Shown piece after piece: positions 16,263 to 24,195 of a DNA stretch of 38,125 nt. The position numbers were made by a program, and so were the translations under genes. The stretch's first letter is position 1; each line of letters begins with the position of its first letter. The notes beneath the pieces are model-generated. The model saw only the letters and a program-made list of their open reading frames with translations. It ran no database searches and was not told the DNA's origin. This DNA comes from Candidatus Woesearchaeota archaeon (lineage in GTDB: Archaea; Nanobdellota; Nanobdellia; Woesearchaeales; ARS49): the NCBI GenBank assembly GCA_016188265.1, contig JACPID010000005.1, forward strand, positions 1-38,125. The letters are read 5' to 3'.

Positions 16263-17249
16263 ATGAGAGATATTGTTTTATTCAGTATTTCATTAATACT
16301 GATATCAACAGTTGTTTTAGGCGGGTATAATTATCATACAACAGTAACTGGACAAATAATTAGAGATTATACTGAAAAAGCAACTGTCTTAAATAATCAG
16401 ATTAATACATTAAAAGAAAATTATGATAAGCAACTGACAGAACAGCAGCAATATTTAAATCAACAAGCCACAGCACTGATTGTTGCTCAAGAAGGTGTTG
16501 AAGAGCTTCAAACAAAAAGCTCTGAATTAAAAAAAGAGCTTAACTCACAAGTACAAGTTATTCAAGGAACTATTGAAACAGTTAAAGAACAAAATGAACA
16601 ACTAGCACAATTATCAAGCCAGTTAAAACAAGTTGAGATATCAAGTGTTTCTAAAATAAGTGACTTGCAAAAACAATTGGCAAATCTAGACATAAGTGAG
16701 GATTTTTCAAACATAATTGCGCAAGTGCTTCCTTCAGTTGTTAGTATTCGTGCTGGAAGTAATGTTGGAAGTGGAGCAATTATTAAATCTAATGGTTATG
16801 TTATAACTAATAAACATGTTATTGAAGGACAAAATAGTATAACAGTTAAAACATTTGACCAACAAACATTTACAGCCAGTTTAGTCAGCTCAGCTAATCA
16901 AATAGATCTTGCTTTGCTTAAAATAAATGCAACATCTTTACCTGCGCTAACTTTTGCTAATTCAGATAATATACAAGTTGGAGAAAAAGCAGTAGCGCTT
17001 GGAAGCCCTTTAGGATTAGAATTTACTGTAACAGAAGGAATAATTAGTTCATTAAATAGAGTGATTAATGGAGTAAAATATGTTCAGACAGATGTCCCTA
17101 TTAATCCTGGAAACAGCGGAGGGCCTTTAGTTAATAAATTAGGGCAAATCATAGGAATAAATACAATGAAACTTTCAGGCTATGAAGGAATAGGATTTGC
17201 AATATCAAGCAATGAAGTAGTAAATGCTGTTAATAATATTGTTCAGTAA
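16263..17249 (+). CDS. HtrA/S1C serine protease with coiled-coil and no PDZ
   Basis: Trypsin-like serine protease of the HtrA/DegS group, anchored outside the membrane by one N-terminal helix (5-22). Residues 38-143 form a Gln/Leu-rich coiled coil. The protease domain (about 150-328) has a full catalytic triad: H185 in TNKHV, D215 in QIDLALL and S285 in NPGNSGGPL. No PDZ domain follows, so the coiled coil may take over oligomerisation or substrate capture. It is divergent from the paired secreted proteins and may process or guard envelope proteins. Confidence 0.9.
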   Translation: MRDIVLFSISLILISTVVLGGYNYHTTVTGQIIRDYTEKATVLNNQINTLKENYDKQLTEQQQYLNQQATALIVAQEGVEELQTKSSELKKELNSQVQVIQGTIETVKEQNEQLAQLSSQLKQVEISSVSKISDLQKQLANLDISEDFSNIIAQVLPSVVSIRAGSNVGSGAIIKSNGYVITNKHVIEGQNSITVKTFDQQTFTASLVSSANQIDLALLKINATSLPALTFANSDNIQVGEKAVALGSPLGLEFTVTEGIISSLNRVINGVKYVQTDVPINPGNSGGPLVNKLGQIIGINTMKLSGYEGIGFAISSNEVVNAVNNIVQ

Positions 17250-17343
17250 ATAAAAACAGCTTTGGTGGAAATTATAGGATTTTTTTATTTTGTCTAGTTC
17301 TAGAGCAGTAAGTTATTTAAACTGCCAGCAAATTCCTATTTGT

Positions 17344-17586
17344 ATGGCTGACGCAAAAGTTGGAGATACAAAGTATTACCATGAGTCTGGAGATGTTTAC
17401 AAAGTTGAAGTTCTTGATGTTCAAGAAAGAGCTTATGAAAAAACTATAGGGGAAGAGTATAAACTTCGAATTTTAGAGGTAGTTGATACTGATGTTAAAA
17501 ATCCTCCAACTTGTGGATTGGAATTTGTTGTTTGGAAAGCTAAAGATTGTCGCGGTTATTCTCTTTGGCATTTATTAGATACATAA
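17344..17586 (+). CDS. Conserved-looking orphan protein, 80 residues
   Basis: Unrecognised small protein with alternating strands (YYHESGDVYKVEVLDVQ and EYKLRILEVVDTDV) and two Cys (CGLEF and CRGY). The sequence reads as a small beta-barrel. ATG 17344 is favoured over an upstream TTG because TTATTTAAA (17312-17320) sits 24-32 bases before it, the leaderless spacing. No signal peptide. Convergent with the HEPN region. No function assigned. Confidence 0.5.
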   Translation: MADAKVGDTKYYHESGDVYKVEVLDVQERAYEKTIGEEYKLRILEVVDTDVKNPPTCGLEFVVWKAKDCRGYSLWHLLDT

Positions 17587-17670
17587 TACCGTTACTTTGC
17601 TATTAAATATCTTATTGAATAGCTCCTATTTTTCTAACATATTGGTTATTTTGAGCTAGAAAGAGAATTT

Positions 17671-17916
17671 TTATTCTAATTCTTTTATTGCGTTTCTGGT
17701 TTTGTCAATAAATTCATTTGTTTCTTTTCTTAAAATTTTTATTTCTATGCCTGTTACTTTTGTGTCTATGCCGTATTGGTATTTTTCTCTTAGGTGAACT
17801 AAATCTTCTCCTTCAAGCTTGTCTTTAGTCTCGTCAAGGTATATTTTGTGTAAGTCACTTAATTCTAGTTTTATTTTTTTTGTAGGATTAATTGTTCTAT
17901 TATGGCGAATGTGCAT
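17671..17916 (-). CDS. C-terminal part of the HEPN protein, in the -1 frame
   Basis: Frame continuing the HEPN protein after a poly-A run. Its useful part begins at about 17880 with IKLELSDLHKIYLDETKDKL and ends TRNAIKELE; the ATG at 17916 lies within the upstream frame and is an unlikely start. Joined to the upstream part it gives a protein of about 168 residues, close to what I remember as usual for archaeal HEPN proteins of this kind. Either a sequence error of one A, or -1 recoding. Confidence 0.5.
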   Translation of the reverse strand: MHIRHNRTINPTKKIKLELSDLHKIYLDETKDKLEGEDLVHLREKYQYGIDTKVTGIEIKILRKETNEFIDKTRNAIKELE

Positions 17917-18179
17917 TCTTGATTTCTGCTTTCATAACCGAGGGCTGCTAGAATTGCCAGTAAACAATGATATCTTGTATAAAATGATGCAGTCATTGCC
18001 CATTCGCTAAAACCTCCCTCTATCAAGTGATCCATGACTTGCAAGTTTCTGAAAGCTTTGAGTAAGTGAGCATTTGCTTTGTGAATATCTTTACTGGTTT
18101 TCTTTAATCCTCTGTGTCTTTCTCCTTCTTTTTCTGCTTTTTTCAAGCACCATTGAACTTTATTGTCTATTACTGACAT
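17871..18179 (-). CDS. HEPN-domain protein, N-terminal part (putative toxin), frame broken at a poly-A run
   Basis: HEPN proteins are helical and often act as RNases in MNT-HEPN toxin-antitoxin pairs. This part (102 residues) has four helices, with AFRNLQVMDH (R44 to H51, an R-x6-H spacing) and FYTRYHCLLAILAALGYESRNQECTF typical of archaeal HEPN proteins. The frame ends at TAA directly after eight A (zero-frame heptamer A AAA AAA). The -1 frame continues with 65 more plausible residues. It overlaps the HTH-MNT stop codon by 10 bases. Whether R44-H51 is catalytic is uncertain. Confidence 0.65.
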   Translation of the reverse strand: MSVIDNKVQWCLKKAEKEGERHRGLKKTSKDIHKANAHLLKAFRNLQVMDHLIEGGFSEWAMTASFYTRYHCLLAILAALGYESRNQECTFAIIEQLILQKK

Positions 18180-18760
18180 TTGCTTATTCCCTCTAAAATG
18201 ATTTCCTGGCCTGAAAGCAAAGCACCATTTCTGATAATATCCAGAAGTACTGGATCTTTATTTTTAAGGTTTTTCACTAAATCTTCAAAAGTTTGAACAA
18301 CTAACTGTAATTTTTTTGATGAGGTCTTCTGTAATTCTTGAATTTCTTTGCGTAATTTTTCATAATTTTGCTTCTTTATTACACAAAAAACATCAATATC
18401 ATTAGCATTGATGCCTTTAGTAAGGACAGAACCAAAAAGAATAACACAATCAGCCAATCCTTGAAGTTTTTTCAAATCTTCTGCACAAACTTTAGCAAAA
18501 GAATTTAACTCGTTTTGTGAAAAAACAAACTCAGCACTTTTTCTAGCTATTTGCTCTTGAAAATTAAGCTTATAATACTTCGCCTGCCCTATGCTTTCAA
18601 AAACTAAAATCTTTTGTTTTTCAAGCTTTCTAAGAATTTTATAAGCACCCATTGGAGACAAATTTAGCTTTTTAGCTACTTCATTCATACTAATGCGTTC
18701 ACTCCAGTTTCTAGCTAAAAAATTAATAACTTTAGATTCATTCTCAGTTAACGAAAACAT
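18170..18760 (-). CDS. HTH-MNT protein (winged helix plus minimal nucleotidyltransferase), putative antitoxin
   Basis: A 196-residue protein. Residues 1-68 form a winged helix (MNEVAKKLNLSPMGAYKILR is the recognition helix). Residues about 90-190 form a minimal nucleotidyltransferase: GS at LFGSV and D-I-D in NANDIDVFCV, the metal-binding triad layout. In known pairs the MNT partner AMPylates or masks the HEPN toxin. The fused helix-turn-helix suggests it also regulates its own promoter: a palindrome overlapping the TATA box lies 14-43 bases upstream. First gene of a two-gene operon. Confidence 0.8.
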   Translation of the reverse strand: MFSLTENESKVINFLARNWSERISMNEVAKKLNLSPMGAYKILRKLEKQKILVFESIGQAKYYKLNFQEQIARKSAEFVFSQNELNSFAKVCAEDLKKLQGLADCVILFGSVLTKGINANDIDVFCVIKKQNYEKLRKEIQELQKTSSKKLQLVVQTFEDLVKNLKNKDPVLLDIIRNGALLSGQEIILEGISKCQ

Positions 18761-18771
18761 ACTTCATACCT

Positions 18772-18803
18772 CAAGTATATAACTATATACTACAAGTATA
18801 TAA
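18772..18803 (-). promoter_or_regulatory. Operator-promoter of the HTH-MNT/HEPN operon
   Basis: Inverted repeat AGTATATA-AC-TATATACT (18774-18791) overlaps the A/T-rich box 24-31 bases before the ATG. The word CAAGTATATAA occurs at 18772-18782 and again at 18793-18803, 21 bases apart (two helical turns). This is the arrangement expected for an autorepressor with a winged helix. Confidence 0.6.
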
Positions 18804-18962
18804 ATCTTTCAGTTCACAGACTAGCATTTTTAGAAATTGCGTCAAATTGACAAAACGCTCAAAATTTTAGAAAACGAAACTATTGTCCTATAATTTATTT
18901 CGTTTTCTATTATATAACTTATCAGAATATATTTTGTTCTATCAAAATTTATTTAAATGCAA

Positions 18963-19009
18963 ACATACTCTAGTATTTAATAGAGAAATATAACCACAAC
19001 ATATAGTGT
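18963..19009 (+). promoter_or_regulatory. Tandem NrdR boxes flanking the TATA box of nrdR-nrdJ
   Basis: Box 2 (18994-19009, CCACAACATATAGTGT) matches the NrdR consensus ACACWATATATWGTGT at 14 of 16 positions. Box 1 (18963-18978) is weaker (10 of 16). Their centres are 31 bases apart and the gap is 15 bases, the spacing known for paired NrdR boxes. The likely TATA element AAATATAA (18986-18993) lies between them, so bound NrdR would block TBP/TFB. Confidence 0.65.
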
Positions 19010-19057
19010 TTTTATGATGTTACTCTTAAGTGGAGTAAAGTAAATGAGGTGAATGTT

Positions 19058-19519
19058 TTGAGATGCCCTTACTGTCTTCATGAAGAAACAAAAGTTTTGG
19101 ATTCAAGAGTTACTCCAGAACAAGATTCTGTTCGTAGAAGAAGAGAATGTGAAGATTGTTCAAAAAGATTCACAACATATGAGCGTATTGAAGTAAACAA
19201 TATTTCAGTTGTTAAAAAAGATGGTAGAAGAGAGCCTTTTGATAGGGAAAAATTATTGAGAGGAATGCTAAAAGCTTGTGAGAAACGCCCTGTTAAAAGA
19301 GAGCACATTGAAGAGATTGTTGATCAAATTCAAGCGCATTTATTGAAGCTGGACCAGCATGAGATTAAAAGTAAAAAAATAGGAGAGCTTATAATGGATT
19401 CACTAAAAGATCTTGATGATGTTGCTTATGTTCGTTTTGCATCTGTATATAGGCGTTTCAAAGATGCAAACCAGTTCACTAATACAGTAAACATGTTGCA
19501 AAAAATGAAGAATAGGTGA
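19058..19519 (+). CDS. nrdR: Transcriptional repressor NrdR
   Basis: Zinc-ribbon plus ATP-cone repressor that senses (d)ATP and represses ribonucleotide reductase genes. With TTG 19058 as start the protein begins MRCPYCLHEETKVLDSR, the invariant NrdR start; GAGGTGA lies five bases upstream. The GTG at 19049 falls inside that Shine-Dalgarno sequence. The zinc ribbon has CPYC and CEDC; the ATP-cone covers about 48-135 (VVKKDGRREPFDREKLLRGM). The stop codon AGGTGA provides the ribosome site for the next gene. NrdR is mainly bacterial, so its presence with archaeal promoter elements is notable. Confidence 0.95.
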   Translation: MRCPYCLHEETKVLDSRVTPEQDSVRRRRECEDCSKRFTTYERIEVNNISVVKKDGRREPFDREKLLRGMLKACEKRPVKREHIEEIVDQIQAHLLKLDQHEIKSKKIGELIMDSLKDLDDVAYVRFASVYRRFKDANQFTNTVNMLQKMKNR

Positions 19520-19524
19520 ATGAA

Positions 19525-20796
19525 ATGGAGTTGACTTTAGAAAAACAAGAAAGCAAAGATGTTGCAATGCTTAGAGAACAGGAAGTTTTTTTAAGTGATC
19601 AAGCAATTCATGTGTTAAACGGTTCGACGCAGTTTGATGAATTAGGTCGCATGATTTTTTTAGATCGTTATGCACTGAAAGCAAAACGCGACACTATTAA
19701 TGAGGGAGATCTTGTAATTACTATAACACTTGAAGATCCTAAATATCCTAAAAAAGATCTTGGAATTGTAGTTAATATATCAGAAAATTATATTGCTACT
19801 CTTCATATGGTTACAGGAAAGTATTCTTGTTCTGAAGAAAATTATACTTTTAAACAATCTGTTTGGAAATGCAGCAAGCCTCTTGAATCAATTGATGATG
19901 CTTACAAGCGTGTAGCCAGAGCAGTAGCTTCTGTCGAAAATAGTTCTGAAAAGCAAACACAATTGTTCCAAGAATTTTATGAGGAGCTTTCAACAAAGCG
20001 CATTCAGCCGGCAGGAAGAATAATGACTGGTGCAAATGTTAATGATGAAAAACATTATACTTCTAATCTAACTTTATACAATTGTTATGTTATTCCCTGC
20101 CCAAAAGACAGCAGAACAGGCATTGTTGAAACACTTAAGCAAATGATTGAAATAATGTCAAGAGGCGGAGGAGTTGGTATTTCTCTTGCATCATTAAGGC
20201 CAAAATATGCTTATGTGCAGGGAGTTCATGGACAATCTTCTGGTTCAGTATCATGGGGAGGTTTGTACTCATTTGCAACAGGTCTTGTTGAACAAGGCGG
20301 ATCAAGAAGAGGGGCGCTTATGCTTATGCAGGCAGATTGGCATCCTGATGTTCTTGAGTTTATTACTGCAAAGACAAAAATGGGAAATATAGAAAATGCA
20401 AATATTTCTGTTATGGTTTCAGATCGTTTTATGGAATCATTGAAAAAAGATGATGATTGGAACTTAGAATTTCCTGATTATGAATTTCCAGGCTATAAAG
20501 AAATTTACCAAAAAGAGTGGAATGGAGATCTTAAAGCTTGGAAAGAAAAAGGATACCCTATTAGGATATATAAAACAATTAAAGCTAGAGAATTATGGGA
20601 CTTGCTTATAACTTCTGCCTGGAGAAGCGCTGAGCCAGGAGTTGTGTTTATGGAAAGGTATAACAAACTGAGCAATAGTTATTATTTTAATCCTATAATT
20701 TGTACAAATCCTTGTGGTGAACAAGGATTGCCTGGTTGGGGTGTATGTAATTTAGGGCATTTATACTTAGGTGCTTTTGCAAAAAAAAAAAGGTGA
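19525..20796 (+). CDS. nrdJ: Class II ribonucleotide reductase, N-terminal part (frame ends at a poly-A run)
   Basis: First 420-odd residues of an adenosylcobalamin-type ribonucleotide reductase, which makes dNTPs/dNDPs without oxygen. The redox Cys is C187 (LYNCYVI), the radical Cys C397 in TNPCGEQ, and its redox partner C408 in GVCNLG. There is no ATP-cone. The frame ends FAKKKR-stop after 11 A; the reading frame is rejoined at 20780-20791 if one A is removed, giving KKKGEDEQG and a normal class II enzyme of about 750 residues. ATG 19525 follows AGGTGA by five bases. A sequencing indel or +1 frameshift both fit. Confidence 0.85.
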   Translation: MELTLEKQESKDVAMLREQEVFLSDQAIHVLNGSTQFDELGRMIFLDRYALKAKRDTINEGDLVITITLEDPKYPKKDLGIVVNISENYIATLHMVTGKYSCSEENYTFKQSVWKCSKPLESIDDAYKRVARAVASVENSSEKQTQLFQEFYEELSTKRIQPAGRIMTGANVNDEKHYTSNLTLYNCYVIPCPKDSRTGIVETLKQMIEIMSRGGGVGISLASLRPKYAYVQGVHGQSSGSVSWGGLYSFATGLVEQGGSRRGALMLMQADWHPDVLEFITAKTKMGNIENANISVMVSDRFMESLKKDDDWNLEFPDYEFPGYKEIYQKEWNGDLKAWKEKGYPIRIYKTIKARELWDLLITSAWRSAEPGVVFMERYNKLSNSYYFNPIICTNPCGEQGLPGWGVCNLGHLYLGAFAKKKR

Positions 20797-21778
20797 AGAT
20801 GAACAAGGGCCTGTTTACGAGCTTGATTGGGAGCAGTTAAAAAAATCTTCACAAAGACTTACAAGATTTCTTGATAATGTCATTGATTTAACGCCTTATT
20901 TTTTTGAAGAAAATAGAAATAATCAAAAAGCAGAAAGGCGTGTTGGCGGGGGGACTCTTGGTTTAGGGGAGTTATTAATAAAATTACGTGTCAAATACGG
21001 ATCAGATAAATCTATAGATTTAATAGACAATGTTTACAGAACAATTGCTGTTGAAATGTATATTGAATCTGCAAATATTGCTAAAGAAAAAGGGGCATTT
21101 CAAAAATTTGATAAAGAAAAATTTTTACAAAGTGGTTTTATGAATCAAATGCCTGAAGAAGTTAGGGATGCTGTCAGTAAAAATGGCATTAGAAATGTAA
21201 CTTTAACAACTCAAGCGCCTACTGGTACTGTAGGATCAATGCTAGGAACATCAACAGGCATAGAACCCTATTATGCTTTTGAGTATTATAGGCAATCAAG
21301 ATTAGGATTTCATAAAGTAATGATACCTTTAGCTGAAGAATACAAAAAGATTAATGAGCAGTTGCCTGATTTTTTTGCAAGTGCAACTGAACTTGGGCCT
21401 GTAGAACATATTAAAGTGCAAGCTGCAGTTCAAAAATGGACTGATTCTTCAATTAGTAAAACAGCAAATGCTCCTAAAAATTTTGGTTTAGAAGAAACAA
21501 AAGCATTGTATGAACAAGCATATGATCTTGGCTGCAAAGGAGTAACAATATACAGGGATGGTTGTAGAAATGAACAAATTCTTTCAACAAATGAGGATAC
21601 TGAGAAAAAAAATCTTGCATCATCGCATGGCATGTTAGAAAATGATCTTGCAAAAGATATTGGCGCTGAAGCTGGTAAAACCTGCCCTAATTGCCAAAAA
21701 GGAACAATGGTTAAAAGTGGCGGGTGCACAGAATGCTCTCTTGGCTGTGGTTTTACAGGAAGTTGTGATATGAAATAA
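20771..21778 (+). CDS. nrdJ: Class II ribonucleotide reductase, C-terminal part
   Basis: Continuation of the upstream frame in +1. It contains FLDNVIDLTPYFFEE, the phosphate-binding segment APTGTVGSMLGTSTGIEPYY, GCKGVTIYRDG and a Cys-rich tail with C-x2-C (CPNC), then CTEC, C and C, as in B12-dependent NrdJ, where the tail delivers electrons to the active site. The upper GTG start at 20771 is inside the upstream frame and unlikely; the genuine protein is the fusion. Together with the first part it completes a functional-looking enzyme. Confidence 0.85.
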   Translation: MLLQKKKGEDEQGPVYELDWEQLKKSSQRLTRFLDNVIDLTPYFFEENRNNQKAERRVGGGTLGLGELLIKLRVKYGSDKSIDLIDNVYRTIAVEMYIESANIAKEKGAFQKFDKEKFLQSGFMNQMPEEVRDAVSKNGIRNVTLTTQAPTGTVGSMLGTSTGIEPYYAFEYYRQSRLGFHKVMIPLAEEYKKINEQLPDFFASATELGPVEHIKVQAAVQKWTDSSISKTANAPKNFGLEETKALYEQAYDLGCKGVTIYRDGCRNEQILSTNEDTEKKNLASSHGMLENDLAKDIGAEAGKTCPNCQKGTMVKSGGCTECSLGCGFTGSCDMK

Positions 21779-21820
21779 TAGTTACATAAAGTATTTATAA
21801 GGCCAAAAAAGTCGCACATT

Positions 21821-23842
21821 ATGATTACTCATAGTGTTAGTTATGTTGTTAAACGCGATGGAAGTACTGTTTTGTTTAATCCTGATAAAATAAGAATTGC
21901 AGTTACAAAAGCATTGCAAGCTGTTGGTAGTGAGAATATTAATATTTCAGAAGAAATAACAAGACAAGTAGTTGAAGAGGTTGAATTAAAGTATATTAAT
22001 AATGCTCCTGCAGTTGAGAATATTCAGGATATTGTTGAAAACGTGTTGATATCAAATGGTTATGCAGAAACTGCAAAGGCATATATTTTATACAGGCAAA
22101 AAAGAAAAGAACGTAGAGAATTAAGAAGTGCGCTTCTTGATGGAAAAACAACAAATATAGATATTTCAGAAAATTCCTTGCTTATTTTCAGAGAACGTTA
22201 TTTATTGAGAGATGAATCTGGAAAAATTAAAGAAACTCCTGAAGAATTATTCAAGCGTGTTGCAAAAGCAGTATCGCGAGCAGAAAAACAAAGCCAAGAA
22301 TTAGAAGTAAAATTTTACAACGTTCTTTCAAATCTTGAATTTCTTCCAAGTTCTCCGACACTTATGAATGCAGGATTAATTTCTCAACAATTATTTCCAG
22401 CATTTGCACTGCCTGTTCCAGATGAACTTGAAGGAATATATGAAACATTAAAAAATGCAGTAAAAATTCACAAACTTGGAGGCGGGACTGGGTTTAATTT
22501 TAGCAATATTAGGCCTAAAAATGATTTAGTTAAAAATTCTTGCGCAATTGCTGTTGGGCCAATGGCAGTAATGAATGTATTTGATAATGCTCTTGGAACA
22601 GTTTTACAAAATGGAAAAAGACAAGGCGGAAACATGGCAGTTTTACGGGTCGACCACCCTAATATTATGGAATTTATCACTCTTAAAGAAAAAACAGGAG
22701 GTATGAATAATTTTAATCTTTCTGTTGCAATAACTGAAGAGTTTATGAATGCTGTTGAAAATAATGAAGTAATTGCTTTGCGCAATCCTAATTCAGGGGT
22801 TATAACACAAAATGTTCCTGCGAAACAAATATTTGATTTGCTTGTACTAATGGCTTGGCGTACAGGAGATCCAGGGGTAATATTTATTGATAGAGTAAAC
22901 TCATCTAATGCAAATCCATTGCCAGATTTGTATAGTATTGAAACAACAAATCCTTGCGGTGAACAACCATTGTATCCTTATGAAGCGTGCCCTTTTGGGT
23001 CTATTAATTTATCAAAAATGATTGTTAATGGAAGAATTGATGTGCAAAAGCTTAGAGAAACTGTAAGAGTATCAACTTTTTTTTTAGACAACTTAATTGA
23101 TATTAATATGTATCCATTAATAGAAACTGAAAGAATTTGCAAACAAAACAGAAGAATAGGATTAGGAGTGATGGGTTTTGCTGACTTATTATTTGAATTA
23201 AAAATACCTTATGATAGTGAAGAAGGTGTTGAAATAGGCAGAAAAATTATGCACATAATTTCAAAAGAAAGCGAGCAATCATCACAAAAAATTGCTGAAG
23301 AAAAAGGCGTGTTTCCAAATTTTGAAAAAAGCATATATGCAAATGGAGTTATGTTGAGAAATGCATCTAGAACAACAATCTCTCCTACAGGAAGTATAAG
23401 CGCATTAGCAGACTGCAGTCCTGGCATCGAGCCAGTTTATGCTCTTTCTTTTGTAAAAAAAGTGCTAAATGGTAAAGAACTTCTTTGTGTGAATCAGTAT
23501 TTTGAAAATGCTCTTCGCGAAAGAGGATTATATTCTGAAGATTTAATGAAAAAAGTTGCCCAGTTTGGAAGTATTCAACATATGGAAGAAATACCTCAGG
23601 ATATTAAAGATGTATTTAAAATAAGCCATGATATTAATCCTTTTTGGCATGTACGCATGCAGGCAGCATTTCAAGAATTTACAGATAATGCAATAAGCAA
23701 AACAGTTAATTTTCCAAACATGTCAACAACAAAAGATGTGGCAGATGCTTACATGCTAGCTTATAAATTAGGTTGTAAAGGAATAACAATTTATCGTGAT
23801 GGAAGTAAAGATTTTCAAGTATTAAATGTCAAAAAATATTAA
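21821..23842 (+). CDS. Second class II ribonucleotide reductase-like protein with ATP-cone, missing a redox Cys
   Basis: A 673-residue paralogue. Residues 8-97 form an ATP-cone (VVKRDGSTVLFNPDKIRIAV), the overall-activity switch. The radical site is intact: N377, C379 and E381 in TNPCGEQ; C390 (YEACPFGS) is also present. However, the position of the first redox Cys, normally in QLSACFVLP, reads QLFPAFALP, with A194. The protein ends KGITIYRDGSKDFQVLNVKKY without the Cys cluster seen in NrdJ. So the usual disulfide relay cannot work. It has its own TATA-like box (about 21790-21799). It could use another reductant, have another function, or be regulatory. Confidence 0.88.
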   Translation: MITHSVSYVVKRDGSTVLFNPDKIRIAVTKALQAVGSENINISEEITRQVVEEVELKYINNAPAVENIQDIVENVLISNGYAETAKAYILYRQKRKERRELRSALLDGKTTNIDISENSLLIFRERYLLRDESGKIKETPEELFKRVAKAVSRAEKQSQELEVKFYNVLSNLEFLPSSPTLMNAGLISQQLFPAFALPVPDELEGIYETLKNAVKIHKLGGGTGFNFSNIRPKNDLVKNSCAIAVGPMAVMNVFDNALGTVLQNGKRQGGNMAVLRVDHPNIMEFITLKEKTGGMNNFNLSVAITEEFMNAVENNEVIALRNPNSGVITQNVPAKQIFDLLVLMAWRTGDPGVIFIDRVNSSNANPLPDLYSIETTNPCGEQPLYPYEACPFGSINLSKMIVNGRIDVQKLRETVRVSTFFLDNLIDINMYPLIETERICKQNRRIGLGVMGFADLLFELKIPYDSEEGVEIGRKIMHIISKESEQSSQKIAEEKGVFPNFEKSIYANGVMLRNASRTTISPTGSISALADCSPGIEPVYALSFVKKVLNGKELLCVNQYFENALRERGLYSEDLMKKVAQFGSIQHMEEIPQDIKDVFKISHDINPFWHVRMQAAFQEFTDNAISKTVNFPNMSTTKDVADAYMLAYKLGCKGITIYRDGSKDFQVLNVKKY

Positions 23843-24195
23843 AAATAGTTTACTCTATCTGCACAAGGCCTTGGGTAAGAAATTCTTGGTTTTACTGTGT
23901 CAGGATATTTTGGCCTGTCATTATAAATTTTGTACAAATCTAATAATCCGCTTTTTCCTCCTATTGTTAGTTCTGGATCCATTGGAGGATTGCATTCTGT
24001 GCCTTCTTGTCGTTCAACTCTGAGGCATGCACCGTATGAATCTGTGTCCCAGTAACGGCATGAGATATACTTTATTGTATTCATGCTTGTTCTTCCTGTT
24101 ATTGATGGTTGTACAACAACAAATACACTAACTAAAACAAATAATAAAATTAAAAGAAATATCAAATACTCAAAAAAGTGATGGTGTTTATTCAT
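23839..24195 (-). CDS. Small membrane protein with ITG motif
   Basis: A 118-residue protein: start MNKHHHFFEYL at ATG 24195 in a 4-base ATGA overlap with the upstream gene, then one transmembrane helix (about 11-29) followed by VVQPSITGRTS. The outside part has four Cys and several Pro (SCRYWD, ECNPPMDPE). The downstream end overlaps the reductase stop codon tail-to-tail by four bases. No function is recognised; possibly envelope-associated. Confidence 0.6.
   Translation of the reverse strand: MNKHHHFFEYLIFLLILLFVLVSVFVVVQPSITGRTSMNTIKYISCRYWDTDSYGACLRVERQEGTECNPPMDPELTIGGKSGLLDLYKIYNDRPKYPDTVKPRISYPRPCADRVNYF

Noticed and set aside
19049-19057. GTG start for NrdR
   Set aside because: It overlaps the Shine-Dalgarno sequence; TTG 19058 gives the conserved MRCPYC start.
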